Shown: positions 16,968 through 25,219, counted from the stretch's first letter. The stretch: DNA of 32,524 nucleotides from an uncultured Succinivibrionaceae bacterium (GCA_949286015.1 CASEBB010000015.1:1-32524), one strand, 5' to 3'. Translations and numbers: made by a program. The notes: generated by a model not told the origin, from the sequence alone.

Positions 16968-17509
16968 GAGTCGGTACCATTCCACTGTGGGGCTGGACGG
17001 TTAAAATCAAAGTCTACTTTGCTCACGGTGCGGTTCTCAGGAATGTGTGGCACCATCTGCTCGCACAGCTCCTTAACCGTTAAACCTAAGATTGGGTGCA
17101 CCAGCTCTGGAGCGATGTCATTTAAAGGAATAGTGACAAATGGGTAGTCTTGGATGTCGTGACGTGGCAACTTGCATGGCTCGGTGCGCACCTCATTGCC
17201 ATAAATGAGGATGTCGATGTCCAAGCGGTGCTTTAAGCCAAAGTTGGTGCTGTTGTGCAGCATGATCTCAGAACCAGCCTTGTTCTCGATCGTCTTTAAG
17301 GTCTTGTACAGCTCCTCTAAGCTCAGCTCCGTCGTGCCACCCACCACTAAGTTGAGGAAATTAGGCTCGGCTTCACGCACGGCACGGGACTCGTACACTG
17401 GCGAGACTTTTAAGTCGGCAAACAGTGGCTTTAAGTGCTCCACAGCAAACAGGATCGCGTTATCGCGATTGAGGTTAGAGCCAATACCTAAGTAGACCTG
17501 AGTACCCAT
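16952..17509 (-). CDS. folK: 6-hydroxymethyl-7,8-dihydropterin pyrophosphokinase (HPPK)
   Basis: 185 residues. Transfers pyrophosphate from ATP to the pterin, the step after FolB in folate synthesis. The N-terminus has YLGIGSNL (6-13). The signature LKHRLDIDILIYG (92-104) carries the two Mg-binding aspartates D97 and D99, followed by LPRHDIQDYPFVTIPLNDIAPELVHP. The usual Arg-x-Leu-Asp arrangement is kept (R95). ATG 17509 lies 3 bases after the folB TAA (TAATTAATG), so translation is probably coupled. It occupies the position held by plsY in the E. coli order, making tsaD-folB-folK a mixed tRNA/folate operon. The last codons lie in a tandem repeat. Confidence 0.93.
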   Translation of the reverse strand: MGTQVYLGIGSNLNRDNAILFAVEHLKPLFADLKVSPVYESRAVREAEPNFLNLVVGGTTELSLEELYKTLKTIENKAGSEIMLHNSTNFGLKHRLDIDILIYGNEVRTEPCKLPRHDIQDYPFVTIPLNDIAPELVHPILGLTVKELCEQMVPHIPENRTVSKVDFDFNRPAPQWNGTDSAPQA

Positions 17510-17512
17510 TAA

Positions 17513-17869
17513 TTAGTCCTCTAAAGTTCTGGTTATTTCCACGCCGACACCCTCGGTATGCAACACCGCTTGGGTTTTCATGAGGCGGAGTTTCACCTTT
17601 TGTGGGTGGTATTGCTCCAAGATGAACTGGCAGACATCCTCGGCCAAGGTCTCAAGAAGCAAAGCCTTCTTTTGGCGAACAAAGGCTGTGACTTGCTGGC
17701 AAACGTCAGCATAGTTGATGGAAAGGTTGAGGTCACCTGATTGCGCGCATGGCTTAAGCGGCAAATACATGGTGATATCAGCAATTAGGGGTTGCTCGAT
17801 CTCACGCTCATGTGGGCAGATACCCACAATGGTGTCGATGCGTAAGGAGCGAATTAAGATCTTGTCCAT
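17513..17869 (-). CDS. folB: Dihydroneopterin aldolase
   Basis: 118 residues. Cleaves 7,8-dihydroneopterin to 6-hydroxymethyl-dihydropterin and glycolaldehyde, and epimerises it in E. coli. The FolB pattern is clear: MDKILIRSLRIDTIVGICPHERE (E21-E23 region), INYADVCQQV, LETLAEDVCQFIL, and a K98 before AVLHTEGVGVEITR. Length equals the family norm (~120). ATG 17869 is 2 bases past the tsaD TAG at 17872-17874, indicating translational coupling; the longer frame to 17908 would overlap tsaD. folK follows after 3 bases. Confidence 0.94.
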   Translation of the reverse strand: MDKILIRSLRIDTIVGICPHEREIEQPLIADITMYLPLKPCAQSGDLNLSINYADVCQQVTAFVRQKKALLLETLAEDVCQFILEQYHPQKVKLRLMKTQAVLHTEGVGVEITRTLED

Positions 17870-17871
17870 AG

Positions 17872-18897
17872 CTAAGCAGAAAGTGGCGGCAGTGAGGACA
17901 GTGGCCAACGTGGGAAGACGTTAACCTCTAAAGAACCTACTTGACCAGCCTTAAAGCGCAGCATACCGGCTAAGGCGATCATGGCGCCATTGTCGGTGCA
18001 GAACTCTTTGCGGGCGAAGAACACCTGACCTTTACGCTTTGCCATCATCTGCTGTAATGACTGGCGAATAGCACTATTAGCGCTGACGCCGCCCGCGACG
18101 ACTAAGGTGTTCATGTGGGTTTGCTCTAAGGCCTTTTGGCACTTATGGCATAAGCAGTCAGCGACGGCATCCTCAAAGCACTGGGCAATATTGGCCTTAT
18201 CCTGCTCTAAGTCAGTGCTCTTGTGCACCTCATTGAGCACGGCTGTTTTTAAGCCCGCAAAGGAGAAATTGAGGTTAGGCCGATCGATCATGGGCCGTGG
18301 AAAGTGATAGGCGTTGCTATCACCGTGACCGTCGCGGGCTAAGGCCTCAAGCTTGGGGCCGCCAGGGTAAGGCAGTCCTAAGAGCTTCGCGGTTTTATCA
18401 AAGGCTTCACCGGCAGCATCGTCTACAGACTCACCTAAGATCTCGTAGCTTCCTGGTGCTGCGACCTTAATGAGCATGGTGTGGCCACCGGAGACGAGCA
18501 GGGCGACGAAAGGAAAAGATGGAGGCGTGTCCTCAAGCATGGGCGCTAAGAGGTGGCCTTCCATGTGGTGGACAGGGATTGCTGGGATATCGAGGGCAAA
18601 GGCCAGAGCGCGGGCTTCCATGGCACCGACTAAGAGGGCACCGATGAGGCCAGGGCCTGCGGTATAGGCGACGGCATCGAGATCTTGTAAGGTGACGCCT
18701 GCATCTTGAGCCACTTTACGGATGAGAGGTACGACGCGCTTGATGTGATCGCGTCCGGCGAGCTCGGGTACCACGCCGCCGTATTCAGCGTGAATAGGAA
18801 TTTGGGTGTGAAGTGCGTGGGCGAGTAGGCCGCGCTGGTCATCGTAGATGGCAACGCCAGTCTCATCACACGAACTCTCAATTCCTAACACGAGCAT
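17872..18897 (-). CDS. tsaD: tRNA N6-adenosine threonylcarbamoyltransferase TsaD
   Basis: 341 residues. Catalytic subunit of the TsaBDE complex that makes t6A37 in ANN-decoding tRNAs. The start [14 protein letters not shown] is canonical. The metal site HHMEGH (H111, H115) is intact, as are [14 protein letters not shown] and [12 protein letters not shown], and it ends [10 protein letters not shown] like the E. coli protein (RWPLAELPAA). Start at 18897; the ribosome site is weak (AAGGA 12 bases upstream), and the frame extends to 19020 without family similarity. First gene of an operon with folB and folK, and divergent from rpsU as in E. coli. Confidence 0.95.
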   Translation of the reverse strand: MLVLGIESSCDETGVAIYDDQRGLLAHALHTQIPIHAEYGGVVPELAGRDHIKRVVPLIRKVAQDAGVTLQDLDAVAYTAGPGLIGALLVGAMEARALAFALDIPAIPVHHMEGHLLAPMLEDTPPSFPFVALLVSGGHTMLIKVAAPGSYEILGESVDDAAGEAFDKTAKLLGLPYPGGPKLEALARDGHGDSNAYHFPRPMIDRPNLNFSFAGLKTAVLNEVHKSTDLEQDKANIAQCFEDAVADCLCHKCQKALEQTHMNTLVVAGGVSANSAIRQSLQQMMAKRKGQVFFARKEFCTDNGAMIALAGMLRFKAGQVGSLEVNVFPRWPLSSLPPLSA

Positions 18898-19043
18898 AAG
18901 ATCAGCAATCCTTAAAGAAACTGTGGCAGAGGGGAGAAAGCCGGAAACAGCGTAGGGAGGCTCTCTGTGCAGAAGGTGTTTCGCGGTGGCGATTCTTGTT
19001 AGAGGGGAAAGCAGAGCCACTTTGGAAACGCACTAAACGCCTC

Positions 19044-19073
19044 ATAATAGCACTACCTGCGATTTTGTTGCGA
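19044..19073 (-). promoter_or_regulatory. Possible extended -10 promoter for tsaD
   Basis: On the minus strand TGCTATTAT gives an extended -10 (TGn plus TATTAT at 19049-19044). No good -35 is spaced upstream. It would leave a leader of about 140 bases before tsaD. Confidence 0.4.
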
Positions 19074-19100
19074 AAAGTGCAGGCAATTTTTTAGGGAAAG

Positions 19101-19210
19101 GCGTCAACACGGGCGTGAGCACGTGTTAGCGCCTGCCTCGCTACTCCTGTATTGGCGCGAGGGTAGGCATGGGGTAGGGCGTCAACACGGGCGTGAGCAC
19201 GTGTTAGCGC
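19101..19210 (+). repeat. Duplicated 32-bp palindromic unit, 78-bp period
   Basis: Identical 32-bp blocks start at 19101 and 19179, beginning GCGTCAACACGGGCGTGAGC and ending CACGTGTTAGCGC. Each can fold through AACACG/CGTGTT. The intervening sequence is partly similar (GGTAG runs). Confidence 0.85.
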
Positions 19211-19220
19211 TTGCCCCGAC

Positions 19221-19600
19221 ACTACCTTGGGGTAGGTCGTTAGCAGCGGCGCAGTACGCAGTAGCCACCTAAAAGCAGCTCACCGCCACCTCTGTGCCTC
19301 GTGGTCATTGGCTGTAAGTTACTCCGAGGAGAGTAGGGAAATGCCGTCAAGACGCCTTGAGATAAGGGCTCCTGTCCTGTAACTACCTTGGAGTAAAGCG
19401 TCAGCAGAGGCACAGCAAGCAGTAGCTGCCTTAAAGCAGCTCACCGCCCTCGCTGTGCCCCGTGGTCACCGGCTGTAAGTTATCTCGAAGGGAGAGGGAC
19501 AGGCCGTCAGGCATGCCGCCTTGAGATAAGAGCGCCTATCCCGTCACTACCTTGGAGTAAAGAGTCAGCAGCAGTGCAGTACGCAGCAGCCACCTTTGAG
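19221..19600 (+). repeat. 162-bp tandem repeat, about 2.3 copies
   Basis: Units begin at ACTACCTTGG, at 19221, 19382 and 19546 (periods 161 and 164). The third is truncated. Shared blocks include CAGTAGC, AAAGCAGCTCACCGCC, GTGGTCA, GGCTGTAAGTTA and GCCTTGAGATAAG. Internal differences are scattered, so the copies are not recent. No ORF is maintained across units. Confidence 0.85.
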
Positions 19601-19670
19601 CGCGCGCACACCTTTCTCCCAGCACCCTATCTGGCTACAGCTTAGTCCCTGATTTTATCTTTGCGCTGTC

Positions 19671-19699
19671 TTGACGCCACCACTCTTTGCGTCTAAAAT
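19671..19699 (+). promoter_or_regulatory. Sigma70-type promoter of rpsU
   Basis: TTGACG (19671-19676), 17-base spacer, TAAAAT (19694-19699). Near-consensus and about 155 bases upstream of the rpsU start. Confidence 0.75.
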
Positions 19700-19855
19700 A
19701 ATGCGGTTTTACGATTCGCCAGTTTCTCGATTTTGTTTGATTGCTGGTGTCGGCAGGCTCTAAGCTGCACCTCAAGCACTGGCCTTAGGCGGTGCTCGTT
19801 GCTTAGTCTTGCCTCGGTTTTTCTTTTGATATTTCTAAGGAAGGTGGTTTTACAC

Positions 19856-20071
19856 ATGCCAGTCATCAGAGTACGTGAGAACGAGCCATTTGATGTTGCT
19901 TTAAGACGCTTTAAGCGCTCCTGCGAGAAGGCCGGTATTATCTCCGATGTCCGTTCCCGCGAGTTCTACGAGAAGCCAACTACCGTGCGTAAGCGCGCTA
20001 AGGCTTCCGCCATCAAGCGTCACGCTAAGAAGCTGGCTCGCGAGAACGCACGTCGTACTCGTCTGTACTAA
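19856..20071 (+). CDS. rpsU: 30S ribosomal protein S21
   Basis: 71 residues, the same length as E. coli S21 and very similar: [26 protein letters not shown] at the start and an RARRTRLY-like end (ENARRTRLY). It takes part in initiation complex formation on the small subunit. ATG 19856 has AAGGAAGGTGG ending 8 bases upstream; a longer frame from 19733 is not coding. In E. coli rpsU is followed by dnaG and rpoD. Here a strong terminator follows and neither gene is present, so rpsU is monocistronic. Confidence 0.97.
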   Translation: MPVIRVRENEPFDVALRRFKRSCEKAGIISDVRSREFYEKPTTVRKRAKASAIKRHAKKLARENARRTRLY

Positions 20072-20180
20072 TTGAGCCTAAATAGCGCGTCTTTTTACAG
20101 TACGCCGCTACCGTAAGACTTTGCCTTGTGCAAAGTTCATTACATTAGGCTTCTTTTAGGGCTGAGCTGTGTTAGACAAG

Positions 20181-20200
20181 CCTCTACCCCGTAGTAGAGG
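20181..20200 (+). other. Small hairpin in the rpsU 3' region
   Basis: CCTCTAC/GTAGAGG with a CCCGTA loop. It precedes the main terminator by 20 bases and may protect or attenuate the transcript. Confidence 0.5.
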
Positions 20201-20219
20201 TTGCCTAAATATTACCTAA

Positions 20220-20268
20220 GGGCAGGTCAAGTGAAGATCCCTCTTCACTTCCCTGCCCTTTGTTATTT
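20220..20268 (+). terminator. Terminator of rpsU
   Basis: GGGCAGG and AAGTGAAGA pair with TCTTCACTT and CCTGCCC around a TCCC loop, 16 pairs with a small internal loop. TTTGTTATTT follows. Confidence 0.85.
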
Positions 20269-20608
20269 GTGCGTAGGCAAAAGCTCTTGTTGCCCCGCCG
20301 CAGTTCTGAGAACAAGGTAAAGCCTGCTACTAACCCTACTTTAAGGGCCGCCTCATACCTTTGTTCGCACCTTTCTCTCGGTGCCTGCGCAGGGATAATG
20401 GTGTGCTGCCTTGAGGCCTGCCCTACCTCACATTCTTGCTTGTTTCCCGCCTCTTGTTTTCCCGCAACTTGTAGTGCATACGTTTGCACCCTTACAACTA
20501 GCCTGCCACTTTTTGCCGCCTCTTACGTCATAGTTGTCCTATTGACGACATCCTTGAATTGACCGCCTTTCTGCCGCATGTAGTGCCGCTATTTCCTACC
20601 CCGATGTA

Positions 20609-20624
20609 TGTGAGCTAGTTCACA
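20609..20624. promoter_or_regulatory. CRP-like binding site
   Basis: TGTGA-GCTAGT-TCACA matches the cAMP receptor protein consensus half-sites exactly. It lies 400 bases upstream of the HAD-like gene, the only nearby gene it could activate. A TAAAGA at about 20681 could be a -10 at a class I-like distance. No crp gene is visible in the window, so the regulator is inferred. Confidence 0.5.
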
Positions 20625-21022
20625 GATATGTACTTTGGCTGTGTCTAGACTTTTCCCATGCCTATCGCAAAGCCTTGCGTTAAAGATTTTTTCTTCTTTG
20701 CCGTTAACGATTGCGTGGTGCATACCGTGCATGCTCTTAGATTGGATGCGTGGCATAAGCATATTTGCAGGGTAAAGCCTGCCACCGCCTGTAGCTGCTG
20801 TTAGAGCCTATATCTCCAACATCCTTGCAGCTGTTTGCTCTTTAGAGCGAGAACCACAAAATCACTCTCTGGTATACATGAGATCACTTCTTCGAGGTGA
20901 TGTGTTGAGCCGTCACAGGGAACACAACCTTAGCTCGGTATGGGCTGATTGCGACCTTAACTCGGTGTCATGACTTTTAGTAGTTAGCGCGCCGCGCTTA
21001 GTGCTGAATAGGGCAGGCAATA

Positions 21023-22054
21023 ATGCAAAATAATTTAGATAGTGAACGTCGTGCTCTGACCTTTGACCTGTATGGGGGCCTCTTAAACTTCCAGCTTATT
21101 CCGCACTTTGTCGGTCAAGTGGCGCGTGAGCGTAACATTAGTCCAGAGTTGGCTGAGTTCTATTTCAGCCTCTACATGGACCGCATGATGTATTCGCAGG
21201 ATTTCGTCACGTATCGTGACCTCCTCGCGATGGTCATGAAGTACCTCGATATGGAGCTCAACACCAACATCTTCTCCCCTAATGCCAACGAGCTCTACCT
21301 GCTGCACAACGACTTAAAGCCACACCATGATGTGCTGCCGGTGCTGATGTCCTTAAGAGATAAGGGCTACGAGCTCTTCCTCATGGCCAACTCCAATATC
21401 CAGCTGGTGCAGAATTACTACGATCGCCTCATGGGTCTGTTCTCGGACAAGACCGTGTTAGTGGCGGACGAAGTGCGTTGCTACATGCCGAAGATCGATT
21501 TCTTCCGCTTTGCTTCCACCAAGTTCAAGCTGCGCAGCGCTGATGACCACTTCCATGTGGCTTCGGACTACTTCCGTGACATTGTGCCTGCTTCCAGAAT
21601 GCAGTGGCTGACAGCTTACATCAACCGCTCCAAGACCGGTGAGATGAAGGGAGCCGAGCCTAGCGTCACGCTCACTAACATGACTGAGCTTGAAGAGGGC
21701 ATGACCCGCGCTCATCAGCGTATCTTAGAAGAGGAGCGTGCCGCGCAAGAGCGTGAGATGGCGGTGGCTCGTGCCAAGGAAGAGCAAATTGAGGCTGCGG
21801 AACGGCGAAAGGCGGCGGTACAAGCTGCGGTGCAACAGCAGCAGATGAATCAAATGCACGCCCAAAAGCAGATGTTCCAAAAGGCGGGTGTGCATGAGGG
21901 TAACCAGTACTTTGTGCCACAAAATGAGAAGGATCGTATCCTCTCAGAGAAGATGCGCAACATGAGCCCAACCAAGGCCCGTGCTTTAGCTAAGGCCCGT
22001 GAGAGAGCTATTGCTAATGCACGTTTACGTGAGGGCGGTAACGGCGGCTTCTAA
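21023..22054 (+). CDS. Degenerate HAD-like protein with charged helical tail
   Basis: 343 residues. Residues 10-202 follow the type II haloacid dehalogenase (HAD) layout. Motif I is FDLYGGL (D15 kept; the usual GTL is GGL). Motif II is MANSN (121-125, with S124). Motif III is VRCYMP, where the family has YKP: M155 replaces the conserved Lys. Motif IV is VASDYFRDIVPASRMQW...YINR, keeping D182 and D186 but losing the glycines. From ~225 to the end the chain is rich in E, A, Q, R and K (QQQQ, AKARERA), probably a long helix or coiled coil. No signal peptide or membrane segment is visible. Likely cytoplasmic and perhaps catalytically inactive. Ribosome site weak (GGGCAGG). Monocistronic with its own terminator. 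Confidence 0.75.
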   Translation: MQNNLDSERRALTFDLYGGLLNFQLIPHFVGQVARERNISPELAEFYFSLYMDRMMYSQDFVTYRDLLAMVMKYLDMELNTNIFSPNANELYLLHNDLKPHHDVLPVLMSLRDKGYELFLMANSNIQLVQNYYDRLMGLFSDKTVLVADEVRCYMPKIDFFRFASTKFKLRSADDHFHVASDYFRDIVPASRMQWLTAYINRSKTGEMKGAEPSVTLTNMTELEEGMTRAHQRILEEERAAQEREMAVARAKEEQIEAAERRKAAVQAAVQQQQMNQMHAQKQMFQKAGVHEGNQYFVPQNEKDRILSEKMRNMSPTKARALAKARERAIANARLREGGNGGF

Positions 22055-22116
22055 GGCTGCGCAGAGCTGCTGCTGCTGTTGCTGCTCATAACGCTTTCAT
22101 CGCAATTTCTGCTGAA

Positions 22117-22170
22117 ATAAAAGCCCAGTGTCTCTGCCCTTTGCGGGGTAAGCACTGGGTTTTTATTTTG
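22117..22170 (+). terminator. Terminator of the HAD-like gene
   Basis: ATAAAAgCCCAGTG pairs with CACTGGGtTTTTAT around a ~22-base loop, and a T-rich run ends it. It lies about 63 bases past the stop. Confidence 0.75.
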
Positions 22171-22237
22171 CGCTGTGGCTAGCTGCAGCGCCACCGTCTG
22201 TATCTTTCTCCTGTATCTAAAAGAGGAATGAGCAAGG

Positions 22238-22420
22238 GCGTTTTCCCCTTGTGTGAGCAAAGCTCCTTGCCATTAACCTACCTCAAGATACGTCGCGGTA
22301 GCGACGCTCGATGCGCCATATCGGGTTTATGCATCACATGTCTGCCCTCACCGCAAAGGTCGATTTTAAGCCAATAACACAGGGGAAATACTCTAAAGTA
22401 TCAAGGGGAAAAACGCTCTC
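22238..22420 (+). repeat. Dispersed family A repeat, copy 4 (most complete)
   Basis: Starts GCGTTTTCCCCTTG and ends CAAGGGGAAAAACGCTCTC, giving ~14-bp imperfect terminal inverted repeats around 180 bp. Internal hairpins: GAGC-AAA-GCTC and CGTCGC-GGTA-GCGACG. Copies 1-3 match over most of the length. No ORF. Confidence 0.7.
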
Positions 22421-22759
22421 GAATGAGCACCAACATGGCATGGGCGCGATCTTAAGATAAGCGCCGTCAGGCGCTGGAGCAGCACTAATGCTACATTTGC
22501 GGTAAGGCGCTGCAGCGCCGCCTTAAGCTCGGCTGTGGAGCATGTTAACCACCTTATACCTTAGAGCTGGTATGGTGCGCTGCACCATGTCGGCAGTGGT
22601 CAGCTCCGTTACAAGCGCTCGCTATCTGCTTAAGTGCTTAGGTACCGAAGTATCGTAGCTTCCCGCTGTTAACTTGTCACCAGCCAGCGTTGAAGCGTAA
22701 TTGCCAGCCATTAAGCTGCTCTATCCCATGATGCCGCATGGTGATCTCACAAAATCGGT

Positions 22760-22765
22760 TATAAT
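22760..22765 (+). promoter_or_regulatory. Possible -10 for the ExeA-like operon
   Basis: Perfect TATAAT, 278 bases upstream of the 23043 start. The position 17 bases upstream holds CATGGT, a poor -35. Confidence 0.35.
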
Positions 22766-23042
22766 CTTTTGGACTCGCAAACGGCATAGCAATCAGCTCT
22801 AACAGCAGCAAGTGCCAACAGTAAGCTGTAATACCCCCATGTCACTGCCTTCACGGGCTCTAACACCATGCTGTAATCTGCACGCACTATGGTGATAGCG
22901 ATGATGTCTATGTTGCTGTCAGGGTAAATGGGGTGTAGATGTAACGTGGTGCTGCTTTTGGGTAGTTAAGGTATCCGCAGCGTGTGCCTGTCAGCAAGCG
23001 GGAGTCTGATTTGAGAGACTGTCGGCATTAGGATTTTCGGCG

Positions 23043-25208
23043 ATGTACTTAAAGTTTTTTGGTTTGGATGACTACCCCTTTGATGGCTTGCCTGATCGCC
23101 GTTTCTACTACGTTGGTGGCTCTCAGCATCAGTCCCTAACGCTGCTTACTACCGCCTTATCCCGCAGTGGCAGTATTTGCGTCCTCTCTGGCTCTTCAGG
23201 TGCCGGTAAGACCACCTTAGTGCGCATGCTGATGCGTTCGTTGCCTCGGCGCATGCGTATCATCTCCATCGATGACCCTCGCCTCGATCCACACATGCTG
23301 CTGGCCACCATTCTGCGTGCCTCAGGTGTCGTGGCCACCTCGCTAGAGTCCATTGCCGAGCTGACTCTAAAGCTGCGCCAAATGCTGGAAAAGTCAATCG
23401 CCATGGGTATCATCACCACGGTGATCTGCGATGAAGCTCAGGGCTTAAGCGACGCGGTCTTAGAGCAAATCCGTCTCATCTCGAACATCGAGGGTGAGGC
23501 GGGCAAGATGATCAACTTCCTCTTAGTTGGTCAGGACGATCTGCTCACGCACATCAACAAGCCTGAGCACGACATGCTCAAAAACCGCATCAAGATCTTT
23601 GCGGTTTTACCACGCCTCAAGGAAGAAGAGGTTGGTGCTTACCTCACCTACCGCCTGCAGCAGGTGTCTTGCGTCAAGCCGATTTTTACCAATCGCGCGA
23701 TTGCGGTCATCACCAAGAAGAGCCAAGGTGTACCACGCCTGATCAATGCCATTGCGGACATGTGCTTGACCTTGGCCTGTGAAAAGAACAAGCAGCAGGT
23801 CAACTCCTTAATTGCCAACAAAGCCGCCCATATCGTGCGCTACAACAAGGTTGGCTTTAAGGACTACGTCCTCAACCTGTGCAAGGAGCTATTCTCGGTT
23901 TCCTTGTACCAGCGCTTACTGGTAATTGCAGCTGCCGCCGTGTGTGCCGCCGGTGCCTTTGTCGGTGCTCTGTACCTGTTAGAGCGCTACCACCCTCTGC
24001 AAACGGTGCAGGAGGCGCTGCTGACTGATGAGCAGGTGCAAAACCGCTATCAGGAGGTGGCCTCTTACCTCTTCTTGGGTAAGAATGCCGAGAGCCGTGA
24101 GCTCTACTACTTCAACCGCGCCATTTCGCAGGCGTACTTTAAGAGCGATGCCTTTGCGACCTTAGTTAAGGTCAATGGCTTTGCCGTTGGTGTCTCTGAT
24201 TCTTCCTCTGGTGCCAGTGCCGGTGGTGAGAGCAGCAATGTTGGTGGCGGTATCACCTTAGTTGACAACGGTGAGGTCGTGATTGGTAACGACCTGTTAG
24301 AGCAGGTGGGCTTACAGAGCCTCTATCAGGTGGGCAGCTTTGATGAGGCCATGTCGTTTAACACGCCAGTGCTCATCGGCCTTATCGATGATAACCTCAC
24401 GCCTTTCTACGCCGTGCTCTACCACATCAACGATGATGTGGCGCAGCTCATCATTGGTCAGTACCTCTTTGCGGTGAAGCTCGATTACGTGCGTGACCGC
24501 TATCTGGGCTCTTACACCTTGCTGCACCCTTATGTGGGCAACATTGACGACCTCAAGTCGCCAAAGACCGACGTGCGTAAGGCCATGGAGAACAACATCA
24601 GGCCGTACTTAGAGCAGTACCGCCAGCACGCCTTAGAGAGCACCAATCGCGATGCTAATTTGGCCTTGGAGCTCTATGACGAGCAGCAACAGCATCTTGA
24701 GGATGTGCGCAATCAGCTGCGTCAACAGCTCCTTGCTACCATGAGCACTGATGGCAAGAGCGAAAAAGCGCTGGCGCGCGAGCTTGAAGAGCGCTTAGGG
24801 CCGGTGCTGGAGCACTCCCGTGAGTACCAGACAGCCTTAGCTAAGCTTAAGGAGTGTGAGGATCGCAGCGCCCGCTATGAGGTGCGTGCTGACAACATCC
24901 GCAATATCTCCTTAAAGCTTGACGGTGGCTACGAAAAGGCCATGAACCTCTTCTTAGAGGATAGGGGCTACACCGATGTCACCTACCGAGCGATTGCGGA
25001 GCTGACCTTATCGTTCTCTGATGGCCCCCGCTTAATCGAGATCACTACTCCTGAGGGCGGTAATGGTGATAACGGTGCTGCTGCTGCTCCGGCTGTGCCT
25101 ACAGCTTACGTGCAGATGAAGGTACCATCTCTGTGGCAACAGCAGGTGCAGTTGCCAGCACGGCCGCATGTTAGTGCGAATGATGCTGCGCAGCAGGCGC
25201 AGGCCTAA
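23043..25208 (+). CDS. ExeA/GspA-like membrane-anchored AAA+ ATPase
   Basis: 721 residues. The N-terminus FFGLDDYPFDGLPDRRF and Walker A GSSGAGKT (50-57), Walker B VICDEAQGL (D130, E131) and LVGQDDL are typical of the ExeA/GspA/MshM ATPases, which work with envelope secretion or pilus machines. A membrane segment lies at ~291-313. The periplasmic part has a region (about 405-495, NTPVLIGLIDDNLTPFYAVL...GSYTLL) resembling the C39-like domain of GspA. The usual C-terminal peptidoglycan-binding domain is not seen; instead residues 520-615 are a likely coiled coil, followed by an Ala/Pro/Gln-rich end. AGGA lies 9 bases before ATG. It forms an operon with the small membrane protein 11 bases downstream. 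No other type II secretion or MSHA genes are near. Confidence 0.85.
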   Translation: MYLKFFGLDDYPFDGLPDRRFYYVGGSQHQSLTLLTTALSRSGSICVLSGSSGAGKTTLVRMLMRSLPRRMRIISIDDPRLDPHMLLATILRASGVVATSLESIAELTLKLRQMLEKSIAMGIITTVICDEAQGLSDAVLEQIRLISNIEGEAGKMINFLLVGQDDLLTHINKPEHDMLKNRIKIFAVLPRLKEEEVGAYLTYRLQQVSCVKPIFTNRAIAVITKKSQGVPRLINAIADMCLTLACEKNKQQVNSLIANKAAHIVRYNKVGFKDYVLNLCKELFSVSLYQRLLVIAAAAVCAAGAFVGALYLLERYHPLQTVQEALLTDEQVQNRYQEVASYLFLGKNAESRELYYFNRAISQAYFKSDAFATLVKVNGFAVGVSDSSSGASAGGESSNVGGGITLVDNGEVVIGNDLLEQVGLQSLYQVGSFDEAMSFNTPVLIGLIDDNLTPFYAVLYHINDDVAQLIIGQYLFAVKLDYVRDRYLGSYTLLHPYVGNIDDLKSPKTDVRKAMENNIRPYLEQYRQHALESTNRDANLALELYDEQQQHLEDVRNQLRQQLLATMSTDGKSEKALARELEERLGPVLEHSREYQTALAKLKECEDRSARYEVRADNIRNISLKLDGGYEKAMNLFLEDRGYTDVTYRAIAELTLSFSDGPRLIEITTPEGGNGDNGAAAAPAVPTAYVQMKVPSLWQQQVQLPARPHVSANDAAQQAQA

Positions 25209-25219
25209 AGGAGGGCGCC

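Larger units (their letters stand above)
18898..19855. other. Divergent tsaD/rpsU gap filled by tandem repeats
   Basis: About 960 bp with the tsaD promoter side (19044-19073), the 78-bp and 162-bp tandem repeats, and the rpsU promoter (19671-19699). No gene. Confidence 0.7.
20072..21022. other. Gap between rpsU and the HAD-like gene
   Basis: Contains two rpsU 3' hairpins, a CRP-like palindrome (20609-20624), an ATCACTTC/GAGGTGAT inverted repeat (20883-20901) and a 13-bp direct repeat ACCTTAgCTCGGT (20927-20939 and 20954-20966). ORFs across 20205-20562 overlap on both strands and are not called. Confidence 0.55.
22055..23042. other. 0.99-kb gap before the ExeA-like operon
   Basis: Holds the HAD gene terminator, a complete family A repeat (22238-22420), a partial family B hairpin (about 22450-22478), a 14-bp perfect palindrome GGCGCTGCAGCGCC (22506-22519), and a promoter candidate (22760). 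No gene. Confidence 0.6.

Noticed and set aside
18898-19020. N-terminal extension of tsaD to 19020
   Set aside because: [14 protein letters not shown] at 18897 is the family start; the upstream 41 codons show no similarity.
20205-20562. ORFs of 94 and 100 codons on opposite strands after rpsU
   Set aside because: They overlap the rpsU terminator and each other, with no ribosome site.
358-22420. CRISPR array interpretation of the dispersed repeats
   Set aside because: Repeats are kilobases apart, in both orientations and 100-190 bp long, without regular spacers or cas genes.
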